Origin: Lachnospiraceae bacterium
Lineage (GTDB): Bacteria; Bacillota; Clostridia; Lachnospirales; Lachnospiraceae
NCBI GenBank assembly: GCA_017404585.1
Contig: JAFRCB010000123.1
Coordinates: 1 to 18,103, forward strand
DNA length: 18,103 nucleotides
Direction of reading: 5' to 3'
This document shows positions 1 to 7,729 of this stretch, one piece after another. The notes beneath the pieces are model-generated. The model was not told the origin of the DNA. It saw nothing but the letters and a program-made list of their open reading frames with translations, and made no database searches. The translations under genes and the position numbers were made by a program. Position 1 is the stretch's first letter. Every line of letters starts with the position of its first letter.

Positions 1-776
1 ACGGTGATAGGGTTGCGCTGGATATGGTATGGAGGACCGGGGTTCTGGCAGAAACTGCAGAGATTGCTGAAGAATCTGACAAAACTGATGAGGTTTTACG
101 AGGCAGCATGAAAACCGATGTAACCTCATTTGGCAGCGCGTCCGCAGATGCTATGATTCCTAACGACAGTAATCCTGAAGATACGAATCTTTACAGTATA
201 GGTGAGCCTACTCGTGCGAGCACGCCACGCTCTGCCGGGTTGGTGCCACAAAAAATCCTTGCCATGGATTTCACCATGGACAAGGATCCTGCGAGGCGGA
301 AAGAAAATTATAGAAAAAACGCGGAAGCCGCTGCCAGATACCTGGACAACGGCCAGGACGTCGCGATGGTGACCCTTGGCGACGTCTCCCTGTACTCGAC
401 CGTCCACTATATTGCAGATGAACTCATATCCCGCGGCTATAATATTGTCATGATTCCCGGTGTCCCGAGCTTCTCAGCCGCCGCAGCTTCCCTCGCGATT
501 CCCCTTGCTGAAATGGATGCGCCCGTCCACATCATTCCCTCCGTCCGCAATACCTCTGATGACTATCTTGACCTGCCGGGGACGAAGGTGCTGATGAAGG
601 CGGGGAGACATTTGCACAGAACACTCGACGAACTTGACAGGCGGGGGCTGCTCGATGTGACATCCCTGGCAGTCAACTGTGGTATGGAGGATGAGATCCT
701 GATCAAAAAGCTCGGGGACGATGAGCCGCTGCCGGATAAGACCGGGTATTTCACGACGGTGATCGTCAGGAATTAG
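1..776 (+). CDS. cobI/cbiL: Precorrin-2 C20-methyltransferase, 3' part (5' end outside window)
   Basis: SAM-dependent methyltransferase of cobalamin (corrin ring) synthesis that methylates C20 of precorrin-2 or cobalt-factor II; cytoplasmic. The reading frame is open to the left edge (codons begin at base 3), so the ATG at 24 is probably internal and the N-terminal SAM-binding GxGPGD region lies outside. Recognisable family segments are the GDVSLYSTVHYI stretch (about bases 378-413), MIPGVPSFSAAAASLAIPLAE (about 450-512) and HIIPS soon after, ending at a TAG at 774-776. Roughly the first 75 visible residues include a stretch rich in Ser, Asp, Glu, Asn and Thr, where family members normally have only a short link before the 'FxMxKD' segment (here FTMDKD). 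That looks like an insertion of about 50-60 residues. It is the only plus-strand gene and converges on the VWA gene. Identification is by remembered family motifs; the methyl acceptor form (with or without cobalt) cannot be told. Confidence 0.88.
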   Translation, partial: GDRVALDMVWRTGVLAETAEIAEESDKTDEVLRGSMKTDVTSFGSASADAMIPNDSNPEDTNLYSIGEPTRASTPRSAGLVPQKILAMDFTMDKDPARRKENYRKNAEAAARYLDNGQDVAMVTLGDVSLYSTVHYIADELISRGYNIVMIPGVPSFSAAAASLAIPLAEMDAPVHIIPSVRNTSDDYLDLPGTKVLMKAGRHLHRTLDELDRRGLLDVTSLAVNCGMEDEILIKKLGDDEPLPDKTGYFTTVIVRN

Positions 777-866
777 TCAGGCGGAGACTCCCGATGCATT
801 ATTGCTCTGAGCTTGGATACCATTTACGACAATGATCGCAGATAATCAGTCAGGCGGAGACTCCCG
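776..866. repeat. Direct repeat duplicating the 3' end of the VWA gene
   Basis: The 18-mer GTCAGGCGGAGACTCCCG occurs at 776-793 and again at 849-866, a 73-base spacing. On the minus strand the second occurrence encodes the last residues of the VWA protein (RESPPD then stop). The first, lying past that stop, would encode SKLRAIMHRESPPD and a stop, echoing SELIAMMLRESPPD. The gene tail has therefore been duplicated in tandem and has diverged upstream of the 18-mer. The outer copy abuts the stop codon of the convergent methyltransferase gene. Confidence 0.75.
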
Positions 867-2681
867 CAGCATCATCGCGATCAGTTCGGACACCCCATCC
901 GCCAACTGCGCAATCGTCTGAATCCGGACATACTCCTTGCCGAAAATCTGGTGCACGTTGTCAAGGTGGGCGCTCGATCCGAGGAAGATAGCGGACGTGC
1001 GGATCCCATCCTCCCGCAGGGCGCTGACGGCCTTTCTGGCCTCTCGGACCGAAAGTTCACCCTCATATTCTTTCCCGCCGAGCCGCCCGCCCGATGCGAT
1101 CGGCATCGAATCATTCGGACTAGCGTCCGTTAATATGAGCAGTATGTGGGACTGCGTTCGGTTCAGATCCTCCTCGCGGATCATCCGTCCGACGGTGCGG
1201 AAAGCAAGTGAATCGCGGTTCCAGCCGCCGGCTGTGTAACGAAGAACGCTGTCAGCCCTCTTCTCCGAGCATTCCTTCAGCTTCTCAATCACCGTGAACC
1301 CTCTAATTGTCCTATACGACAGGATTTCGAGCGGTATATGGATCCTCTCAAGACTGCTTGCGATCACGTAAGCCTCCGCAGCAATTTTCTCCTGGGAATA
1401 CAGCCGCGACATCGAAGCGTCCAAAAGCAGGGTGACACGGATATTGTTCTCCGTCTCATCTCCATCGCGAAGGAAAACATACGGGTCATGGACCACGCTG
1501 AGCCTGTAGGCGTTTCGTGCCACAAGCCTGCCTGCACGAGCTTTCTCCGGCAGGTGCCTCGAATAGCTCTCGAACAAAGTCCCGAGCGCCGCTGACAGTC
1601 TCTTGATACTCTCACTGATCATGAGGGCATTTTTTTCGCAGTATTTTTTGTTGCGCCGCCGCTGCTCTGCTACCTTTGTGAGGAAGTCTCGCGCGTCTTT
1701 GGCGATCGATGTATTTCGTGAGACAGCACTGTTATCTATACCGGATTGAGTCTGAATGTCGCTGGTTTTTGCGTTGGTTGTCCCAGCACTCATCAACGCG
1801 CCTGCTTCTATCCCGTTTTTCTGCTGCTTCACCACCCACAGCCTGCATGCCGCATCCGCGTCCGTGCAGAGCGCTTCCTCAAGAATTCGCATCTCCGCAT
1901 CGCTGTATGTGCAGTCACCGAAACACGCTCTTATATAGTCCTCATCTTTTTTATCCGGTGCAAATCCATACCTCATCCCTGCCGTATGGGTAAGTAGCAC
2001 ATCTTTATCGGTAATTCCTCCTCCGTCAGCAGTACGGACCATCAGCTTCTCGCTGCTGCCCCGCCGCTTGCCGAAGCCGCGTCTCAGTGAATCCGCAAGC
2101 CGAAAGCTTCGCTTCTCCTCGCTGATACCGGGAGTAAAGCGAAAGAATTCTTCAAAGAATTCATTCATGCGTGCAATCAGTCCTTCTGTATCGAGATTTC
2201 CATCGAACTTCAGGAACTCATACATTTTCCTCTTCTTACCTGCAAGGAGAACATGCCTGCCGAGAATCTCCGACCATCTCGCTGCCTGCTGGTCATAGAC
2301 AGCCATGCTCTGCATCTCTACCTGCTGGCGGGAGAGAGAGTTTTGGATGCGGAAGAAGTCATTTGCACGATCAATGCGGAGCTGAGCCAGAATCGGCCGC
2401 TCCGGAAGTTCCTTCGCGTACACGCAGTTCTCAATTCCGAGCCACAGGAACTCATCGTACTCGTCGGCACTCCGCGAGCTCTTATAAGAGTCAAAGAAGT
2501 CTGTGAGTCGGTCCATGTCGAACCACTTTACCGCGAGCCCGAGCACCAGGTTGACATACATATCGACCTCGCCGGTCGGGTAGAACGCAAGATAGGGCGG
2601 CTCAAAATCGTACCGCCCTGCCGCATTCCATATGTAGTTCCTCGCTCGCCGGGCGTTCCCGGTGTATTCACGTCTAATCAT
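846..2681 (-). CDS. VWA-domain protein, CobT/NorD-like partner of a MoxR-type ATPase
   Basis: 611-residue cytoplasmic-looking protein with no signal peptide or membrane helix. The C-terminal third is a von Willebrand factor A domain: MIDAS residues DxSxS in VTLLLDASMS (about residue 420), a Thr/Gly segment TAGGWNRDS (about 488), and the Asp of LILTDASPND (about 520). The N-terminal 400 residues are charged and helical with no domain I recognise. The order AAA+ ATPase then VWA protein on one strand is the classic MoxR-VWA arrangement (CobS/CobT, NorQ/NorD, RavA/ViaA), in which the pair remodels a target or inserts a metal or cofactor. The start is ATG at 2681 with a weak GAGAAAG upstream. A cobaltochelatase role is tempting because a cobalamin gene converges on it, but the acidic CobT linker is absent and clostridia use other chelatases, so the target is unknown. 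Confidence 0.8.
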   Translation of the reverse strand: MIRREYTGNARRARNYIWNAAGRYDFEPPYLAFYPTGEVDMYVNLVLGLAVKWFDMDRLTDFFDSYKSSRSADEYDEFLWLGIENCVYAKELPERPILAQLRIDRANDFFRIQNSLSRQQVEMQSMAVYDQQAARWSEILGRHVLLAGKKRKMYEFLKFDGNLDTEGLIARMNEFFEEFFRFTPGISEEKRSFRLADSLRRGFGKRRGSSEKLMVRTADGGGITDKDVLLTHTAGMRYGFAPDKKDEDYIRACFGDCTYSDAEMRILEEALCTDADAACRLWVVKQQKNGIEAGALMSAGTTNAKTSDIQTQSGIDNSAVSRNTSIAKDARDFLTKVAEQRRRNKKYCEKNALMISESIKRLSAALGTLFESYSRHLPEKARAGRLVARNAYRLSVVHDPYVFLRDGDETENNIRVTLLLDASMSRLYSQEKIAAEAYVIASSLERIHIPLEILSYRTIRGFTVIEKLKECSEKRADSVLRYTAGGWNRDSLAFRTVGRMIREEDLNRTQSHILLILTDASPNDSMPIASGGRLGGKEYEGELSVREARKAVSALREDGIRTSAIFLGSSAHLDNVHQIFGKEYVRIQTIAQLADGVSELIAMMLRESPPD

Positions 2682-2914
2682 ACGTCTTTCTCATTTATTT
2701 GGTGTCAGTGACTTTATCTCAGGCTTGTTTGCTGCCTTTGACCTTGGTGGGTTTCATCGGACTTTTGGCAGAAGCAGCAAAATCCTGCCTCCTCTGGCTT
2801 GTTTGCTGCCTTTGGTCCTTGACGGGTTGTAACCTTATCACGCCCTAAAGAAAAATTTCGCCTGCATCGTGCCAATCACCTAGGACACTGACGTCTCCAG
2901 AAGAAAAAAGCCCC
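2682..2914. repeat. Gene-free gap with a 19-bp direct repeat
   Basis: This 233-base spacer between the ATPase gene and the VWA gene has no ORF I can support. It holds two copies of GGCTTGTTTGCTGCCTTTG (2722-2740 and 2796-2814), each followed by a related but diverged stretch (ACCTTGGTGGGTT and GTCCTTGACGGGTT), so the unit is about 74 bases long. No intrinsic terminator is evident, so read-through from the ATPase gene to the VWA gene is possible. Confidence 0.8.
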
Positions 2915-3835
2915 TCACCCAAAAACAATCGTCCCGTCAAGCTCCGCCGGAATCCTCGCCTTCACAACATCCATGATTAGCGACTGCTCGTAAGCATCAA
3001 ATGTCTTATCAACGATGCACATCCGAAGTGCCTGCCCCGCTGTCAACCCTTCGCGAATGAGGCTCAGCGCGTCGAGCAGTCCTCGAAGGTCAAGCGCCCT
3101 GTCCGAAATCTCTGCCTTCTCCGTCTTCCTCATGAGTTCCATAAAGAGTTTCACGAACTGTGTACAGATCTTGGGATTGATATCAGGGAAGCTTCTCCTA
3201 ATAAGCCGGTCAAGATCAGTCTCGCTGATCTCCGGGACGGAAAGGATCGCAAATCTTGAACTAAGAGCTTCATTGAGCTCCCTCGTCCCCGCGTAACCGT
3301 AGTTCATCGTCCCGATAAAGCGGGTCTGTGGTTTCACCCGAATAAGGTCATAGCCCGGCACGTCGATCGCCCGCCTGAAATCCAGTGCGCTGTGGAGGAC
3401 CGCCAGCGATTCGTTCTTCGCCATATTGATCTCGTCGAGGACGCCGAAACCTCCCCGATCAGCGCACAGATAGATCGGTCCCGGTCTGAAGGTGACTTTG
3501 GTCCCATCAAATGTATCCGTCCCGATAAGATAGCTCGCGTCCATGTTGATATGAAAGGACACATTCCATACCGGCTGGCCGAAGACTGCCGCTAGGTTCT
3601 CGCACAGCACGTTCTTGCCGGTCGCCTTCGGACCGGCAAGGAGCAAATTCCTGCCCGCAAGAAGGACCGCGAGCGCCATCTCCCAGGTCTCCTTCCCATA
3701 ATAGTAATATTGAGGGTCCGGGATCCGGTCTCTATACTCATCACTCACCGGATATCTGGCGCGAAAGTCCTCCGCGCCCCGTATCAGATTCTCCGACACG
3801 CCTTCCTCTCTCAGAAAATCAAGAATATCACCCAT
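2915..3835 (-). CDS. MoxR/CobS-like AAA+ ATPase
   Basis: 306-residue AAA+ ATPase, a typical length for MoxR-type chaperones. Visible motifs: Walker A region AGPKATGKNVL (about residues 66-76), Walker B GVLDEINMA (about 131-139), sensor 1 FIGTMNYG (about 173-180), and a candidate arginine finger in ALSSRF (about 190-195). The Walker A has Asn where Ser/Thr normally coordinates Mg2+ (GKN rather than GKT/S). I have an unverified memory of the same motif in relatives, so it may be lineage-typical. ATG at 3835 follows AAGGAGA at good spacing. It sits 126 bases after the membrane-protein gene and upstream of the VWA gene, its likely partner. Such pairs use ATP hydrolysis to remodel or activate a client; the client here is unknown. 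Confidence 0.88.
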   Translation of the reverse strand: MGDILDFLREEGVSENLIRGAEDFRARYPVSDEYRDRIPDPQYYYYGKETWEMALAVLLAGRNLLLAGPKATGKNVLCENLAAVFGQPVWNVSFHINMDASYLIGTDTFDGTKVTFRPGPIYLCADRGGFGVLDEINMAKNESLAVLHSALDFRRAIDVPGYDLIRVKPQTRFIGTMNYGYAGTRELNEALSSRFAILSVPEISETDLDRLIRRSFPDINPKICTQFVKLFMELMRKTEKAEISDRALDLRGLLDALSLIREGLTAGQALRMCIVDKTFDAYEQSLIMDVVKARIPAELDGTIVFG

Positions 3836-3961
3836 AGTGCTCTCCTTCTATCAGCCCTCTACAGTTCGAGTATGATTCCAACCGAGGCTGCCGGTTCTTC
3901 CGCTATAGTCATGTTTGTAAGTCAAACGTGCGGAAAAATCCACCGGCTCTTGCCACGTAAT

Positions 3962-4969
3962 TCATTTGAGAATGTCTTTATACCCGCACTCCAAAAACAG
4001 CGGCTTCACGATAACGACCTCATCGTGTTCCTCCTGCGACACCTTAACGCCGGAATTTAAGACCTTCAGGTCCGCCTTCATAAGCTCATACGCTTCCTTC
4101 TTCGTCTTTGCGCGGCCGCTCTCAAGAATACGGATCATACGCCTGATCACGATCGGATGTGCGTACTGGGCAGGCAGGTAAAAATCTCTCTTCACCTTGA
4201 CATAAGTCCGTGCATCTGCCAGGGCTTTTTCCCAACCTTTGGCCGCCGCCTTTTTCGAATTCTGTCCAATTGGCAGGATATTCGTCGCAATCGCAAAGAA
4301 CACAAAGGCCGCTCCGATAAGCAGAATGTACGGTGCCATAGCCACTTTATGTGCAAATGCATACACCGCCCCGACAATAATCAGCACCCCAAAAACAGCT
4401 AGTGCCGACACAAGAAGTACGCTGCCGGCCGGTATCTGATCAACTATTCTCTTTCTGCGAACGGCGATTGACAAGTTATCGGATATTTCCGGTTTTTCTT
4501 CGAGGAAGCGAATATCACTGTTAAGTCCCGCAATCTCCTTCCTGACAGGCGCAGAAATCTCTTTTGTGGGAGCCGCACTCATTCTGGCAGCCTCTTCCTC
4601 AGCCTTCTTTGTCACTATCGGAATCTCCGGATGGCGCTTTTTGATCCAGACAAGAATCTTATCGACATCTTCCTCCCTCTTAAAGTTGCTCTGTTTTTCC
4701 GTCCCATCCTTTAGCACGACGACAAGATAAGGCATCGTGCCGAACGCCCCCTTGCCGGTAAAGCCTCCGGCGCTCATGGCAACTCTCTTAAAGACCCGCT
4801 CGATTTCAGGATACGGCGCATAAAATCTTCTCGATATGTAGAAGCTTCCCAGATAAAGCGCTTTCTCGCCGGCTCCGCAGCGGCCGTACTTTGTGCAGGC
4901 CTTCCTGTCTTTCGACAGCTCTTCGGGACTCAGCTCCATTTTTCCTATTGGTTTTGGTGTGATCAACAT
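3962..4969 (-). CDS. Hypothetical membrane protein with two helices
   Basis: 335 residues, family not recognised. An N-terminal soluble part (about 1-175) is followed by two hydrophobic helices near residues 180-205 (LLVSALAVFGVLIIVGAVYAF) and 212-232 (YILLIGAAFVFFAIATNIL), then a C-terminal charged region of about 100 residues ending YKDILK. The paired helices form a hairpin, so both soluble parts probably face the cytoplasm. A strong GGAGG lies seven bases before the ATG at 4969. It is first in a minus-strand cluster with the AAA+ ATPase and VWA genes and could anchor that pair to the membrane or be its client; this is inference from position only. Confidence 0.75.
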   Translation of the reverse strand: MLITPKPIGKMELSPEELSKDRKACTKYGRCGAGEKALYLGSFYISRRFYAPYPEIERVFKRVAMSAGGFTGKGAFGTMPYLVVVLKDGTEKQSNFKREEDVDKILVWIKKRHPEIPIVTKKAEEEAARMSAAPTKEISAPVRKEIAGLNSDIRFLEEKPEISDNLSIAVRRKRIVDQIPAGSVLLVSALAVFGVLIIVGAVYAFAHKVAMAPYILLIGAAFVFFAIATNILPIGQNSKKAAAKGWEKALADARTYVKVKRDFYLPAQYAHPIVIRRMIRILESGRAKTKKEAYELMKADLKVLNSGVKVSQEEHDEVVIVKPLFLECGYKDILK

Positions 4970-4978
4970 ATAAACCTC

Positions 4979-5020
4979 CGATACAGTATCGTATCTCCCA
5001 GCTCAACGTCCGATACGGAC
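4979..5020. promoter_or_regulatory. Two adjacent palindromes upstream of the membrane-protein gene
   Basis: CGATACAGTATCG (4979-4991) and GTCCGATACGGAC (5008-5020) are two short dyads sharing the CGATAC half-site. They lie just 5' of, and touching, the ribosome binding site of the membrane-protein gene at 4969. Their position fits an operator or a 5' leader element for the membrane/ATPase/VWA cluster. No bound regulator can be named. Confidence 0.4.
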
Positions 5021-5117
5021 AGCTACATACCCCCTTCCGGTTCCCAGCAGTGCGAGTAACTGAGATGAACCTCGGCAGGGTGCTTTGTCTTTCGGTCGGA
5101 GAAAACATTTGCAAAAA

Positions 5118-5182
5118 GCAAATGTCTTTTCCGGCCAAAAGAAAATATGTAAACGCAAATTTCTTCTCCGGCCAAAAGAAAA
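5118..5182. repeat. Two 28-bp near-identical direct repeats with a small hairpin
   Basis: Copies at 5118-5145 and 5155-5182 (period 37) begin GCAAAT, share the 15-mer CCGGCCAAAAGAAAA, and differ at two bases. A partial related stretch (CTTTCGGTCGGAGAAAA) precedes them near 5087-5104. The first copy also forms an 8-bp stem with ACATTTGC at 5105-5112 (partner 5118-5125). The right copy supplies the T-tract of the cstA terminator on the minus strand, so the terminator tail has in effect been copied downstream. Confidence 0.75.
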
Positions 5183-5210
5183 CGGGGAACGGAGCAGCCT
5201 CCGTTCCCCG
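5173..5210 (-). terminator. Intrinsic terminator of the cstA-family gene
   Basis: A perfect 12-bp stem (CGGGGAACGGAG pairing with CTCCGTTCCCCG) closes a 4-base loop at 5183-5210. On the minus strand it is followed directly by TTTTCTTTT. It lies 38 bases after the stop codon of the transporter gene and is a textbook Rho-independent terminator separating it from the membrane-protein cluster. Confidence 0.93.
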
Positions 5211-5247
5211 CAATGGTATTATACAATATTCACGTCAGATGTGCTGC

Positions 5248-6714
5248 TTATGCCTGCTTCTTTGCGCTCCGGAGGAAAATGAAGAGGAACAGTACCGCAC
5301 AGATGATACCTACCGGGTATGCGATCAGTGTGTTGCTCTTCAGTGCCGGGATCATGCCGAGGCACTCGGGAGCCATGACAAAGTATGTCGCGGAGACAGC
5401 GCTCATGAAGGTAGCCGGTACCGCGCAGATAAGGTAGTTCTTGCCTTCCTTTGCCAGATACATAGCGCCTGCCCAGAGAACGATCATAGCCAGTGTCTGG
5501 TTCGTCCAGCTGAAGTATCTCCAGATAACTGTGTAACTGAGGAAGCCAAGCGTGTTGCCGAAGCCGAGGAAAGCGCCTGCGCCGAGGACCGGGATGCAGA
5601 GCTTCAGACGATTGCCCATCGTCTCCTGGTCGATCTTGAACCAGTCAGCAAGCGTAAGTCTTGCGGAACGGAAAGCTGTGTCGCCGGATGTGATCGGGCA
5701 TGCGATAACGCCGAGCATAGCCAGGATAACGCCGATCGAACCCATCGTCTTTACGCAGACATCATAGATTGCTACGGACTGACCGCCGCCAAGGATTTCC
5801 TGCAGACCTGTGTTCAGACCGCCGGTCACTTCATAGAGTGAGCAGCCTGCTGCAGCCCATACCAGAGCGATGCAGCCCTCGGCGACCATTGCGCCGTAGA
5901 ATACGAAGCGTCCCTGTCTCTCAGATTTCAGGCAGCGGGCCATCAGCGGAGACTGTGTCGAATGGAAACCGGAAATAGCGCCGCAAGCGACTGTGATGAA
6001 CATGAAGCTCCAGATCGGTGTTCCTGCCGGATGCATGCTGCCGAAGTGTGTCCAGATTTCCGGAATTGTATATCCGTTCATCGGGATGCCGATGCTGACG
6101 CCGACAGCCATCGCGATGAGGCAGATGCCGAATACCGGGTAAATTCGGCCAATGATCTGGTCAATAGAAATAAATGTAGCGATGAAGTAATAAATAAGAA
6201 TGATGGCCAGCCATACAGTTGTCTGAGCGAACGGTCCTGTCACGCCCTTCTCAGAGAGAAGCTTGACCAGAAGGCCTGCCGGGCCTACTGCAAATACAGT
6301 ACCGACCATGACCAGCAGAACGACCGCGAAAATACGCATGATCGTCTTCATGACCGGACCAAGGTAGATGCCGATGACCTCAGAGATGGAAGCACCGTTG
6401 TTCCTCTCCGAAAGCATACCGGCGAAGTAGTCATGCACAGCACCTGCGAAGATAGTACCGAAAGTGATCCAGAGGAATACGATCGGTCCCCACAGAGCGC
6501 CCTGCAGAGCACCAAAGATCGGGCCAAGGCCCGCGATGTTGAGGAGCTGTACCAGGAACAGCTTCCATGCCGGAAGTACAACATAGTCAACACCATCGTT
6601 GATCGCGACCGCCGGGGTCTCCCGGTCATCCGGCGCGAAGATACCGTCAACTACCTTACCGTAAGTGAAGTAGCTGGCAACTAGAAGAACAAGACAAATA
6701 AGAAAACTAATCAT
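5248..6714 (-). CDS. cstA: CstA-family transporter (carbon starvation / probable pyruvate carrier)
   Basis: 488-residue polytopic membrane protein of the CstA family. It begins with a hydrophobic helix followed by the conserved VDGIFAPDDRETPA stretch. The hallmark ALQGALWGP and FGTIFAGAVHDYFAGMLSERN segments follow at about residues 68-105, and more than ten further helices come after. E. coli CstA is about 700 residues; this is the shorter form common in clostridia. E. coli CstA and BtsT import pyruvate and peptides; a pyruvate role here is supported only by the nearby pyruvate:ferredoxin oxidoreductase gene about 4 kb away. ATG at 6714 follows a purine-rich AGGGGG. The gene appears monocistronic, with its own terminator at 5173-5210. 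Confidence 0.93.
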   Translation of the reverse strand: MISFLICLVLLVASYFTYGKVVDGIFAPDDRETPAVAINDGVDYVVLPAWKLFLVQLLNIAGLGPIFGALQGALWGPIVFLWITFGTIFAGAVHDYFAGMLSERNNGASISEVIGIYLGPVMKTIMRIFAVVLLVMVGTVFAVGPAGLLVKLLSEKGVTGPFAQTTVWLAIILIYYFIATFISIDQIIGRIYPVFGICLIAMAVGVSIGIPMNGYTIPEIWTHFGSMHPAGTPIWSFMFITVACGAISGFHSTQSPLMARCLKSERQGRFVFYGAMVAEGCIALVWAAAGCSLYEVTGGLNTGLQEILGGGQSVAIYDVCVKTMGSIGVILAMLGVIACPITSGDTAFRSARLTLADWFKIDQETMGNRLKLCIPVLGAGAFLGFGNTLGFLSYTVIWRYFSWTNQTLAMIVLWAGAMYLAKEGKNYLICAVPATFMSAVSATYFVMAPECLGMIPALKSNTLIAYPVGIICAVLFLFIFLRSAKKQA

Positions 6715-6884
6715 AAACTCGCCCCCTTTTCATATGTATCTCTTCTTCTGTTGTGCAGAATTTCCTGTTTTCTTATAGGATATACATAAAATCACAGGAA
6801 TTTCTCTGAGTTATTTTATACATAATCACTATACACCTAATTTTTCAATATTGAAATACCATTTGCAATATTTCTGTTATATTT
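6715..6884 (-). promoter_or_regulatory. AT-rich promoter region of the cstA gene with a 14-bp palindrome
   Basis: This very AT-rich leader upstream of the transporter contains a perfect palindrome TTTCAATATTGAAA at 6843-6856. On the minus strand it is followed by TATAGT- and TATGTATAAAAT-like stretches that could serve as a -10 element. The dyad is well placed for a regulator binding at or just upstream of the promoter. I cannot choose a single -35/-10 pair with confidence. Confidence 0.4.
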
Positions 6885-6938
6885 TTAGTCCACCGAAAAA
6901 AACTCGGCAGCCTCGTTATAGAATGGGGTTCGCACCAT
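6885..6938 (-). pseudogene. Possible short remnant of an IS1182-like transposase start
   Basis: Just after the stop of the AlkZ-related gene, a 17-codon frame reads MVRTPFYNEAAEFFSVD then stop. Its DNA shares the 10-mer TGCGAACCCC with the beginning of the decayed transposase at 8228-8478, one frame of which reads MRTPF. That suggests a second copy of the same 5' end, on the same strand. The match is short, so chance similarity is not excluded. Confidence 0.3.
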
Positions 6939-6949
6939 TTTTCACCGTA

Positions 6950-7714
6950 TCAGACTGGTCTCTTCCCAATCAGCTTAATTATCTCTTTATCATCATTTCC
7001 AAGAAAACAGGTCCGCACACGCTCCATAATCTTGTCCCACGATTCCGCCGGCTTCTCGTCATATCTCTCCGTGACCTTCTCATAACCCCAGATCGCCTCC
7101 GGAGGGAGCAGCACGGAAACCGGCATGCCATACTCCTGACCTTTCTTATTCACCCGCCGATGGAAATCGACAATGACAAGATATGTCTGCATCTGGAGTG
7201 AGGTGATAATACCGGGAAAGTTCTTCGATCCTTCTTTGCCAAATCCGGCTTTCTTCTTCAGTTCCGTCGATAAAAGCCAGATATCCGGAAATGTCATATC
7301 ACCGTCATCGTCTCTCCCGGTCAGCAGATCCATAATACTTTTCTCGCGTCTGCCCACCAGACCGTCTTCCCACCTGGCGTCAAAATCGTATCCATCCCTT
7401 CTGTAATTGGCAAAATACGGAAGCCAGTCCACGCTGATAAATCCGGCCTTATTGCCGAAAAACTTTCCGTAGGCTACCTGATGGCTTTTTGCGATAATTT
7501 CTCTCCACTCCCAGGGATCCTGCTCCGGATCTCCTGTCCACCAGAAGAGCGGAGACACGTGCTCCTCCGCTGAGAAGCCACTCACACTGTTTGCAAAGAG
7601 AGGCAGAAAGCCCACCTCATTCACCCAATTTATTAATTCCTGCCATGTGCGTATACGATAGGGATTATCCCAGTCGAGGCCGCGCATGATCCATTCTCCG
7701 TTTTCGTTCGCCAT
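6950..7714 (-). CDS. AlkZ-related protein (function unproven)
   Basis: 254-residue soluble protein rich in aromatic residues: GLDWDNPYRIRTWQELINWVNEVGFLPLF near the N-terminus, then SPLFWWTGDPEQDPWEWREI (about 54-73), GKFFGNKAGFIS and LKKKAGFGKEGSKNFPG in the middle. I recognise this as the family usually named AlkZ-related, distant from the DNA glycosylase AlkZ/YcaQ that unhooks crosslinked bases. Glycosylase activity should not be assumed, because the AlkZ QxQ catalytic motif is not evident. The start at 7714 has only a weak AAAGAG; ATG at 7687, just before GLDWD, is an alternative. It begins 15 bases after the stop of the HicB-like gene, so the two are probably co-transcribed. Confidence 0.65.
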   Translation of the reverse strand: MANENGEWIMRGLDWDNPYRIRTWQELINWVNEVGFLPLFANSVSGFSAEEHVSPLFWWTGDPEQDPWEWREIIAKSHQVAYGKFFGNKAGFISVDWLPYFANYRRDGYDFDARWEDGLVGRREKSIMDLLTGRDDDGDMTFPDIWLLSTELKKKAGFGKEGSKNFPGIITSLQMQTYLVIVDFHRRVNKKGQEYGMPVSVLLPPEAIWGYEKVTERYDEKPAESWDKIMERVRTCFLGNDDKEIIKLIGKRPV

Positions 7715-7729
7715 ATTCTAATACTCTTT

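Noticed and set aside
2253..2711. Plus-strand frame of 152 codons opposite the VWA gene
   Set aside because: No ribosome binding site or recognisable motif, and it lies wholly antisense to a supported gene.
846..3835. Aerobic cobaltochelatase CobS/CobT
   Set aside because: The ATPase/VWA order fits, and a cobalamin gene is adjacent, but there is no CobN large subunit, no CobT-type acidic linker, and the pair belongs to the broader MoxR-VWA group.
4806..5213. Minus-strand frame of 135 codons with a repeated FxxAGK/FxxPEKK pattern
   Set aside because: The pattern is produced by the DNA direct repeats and terminator, and the frame runs into the membrane-protein gene out of phase; no ribosome binding site.
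5050..6684. Plus-strand open frames opposite the CstA gene
   Set aside because: Their composition (Cys/Asp/His/Arg-rich, no domains) is that of antisense shadows of a membrane-protein gene.
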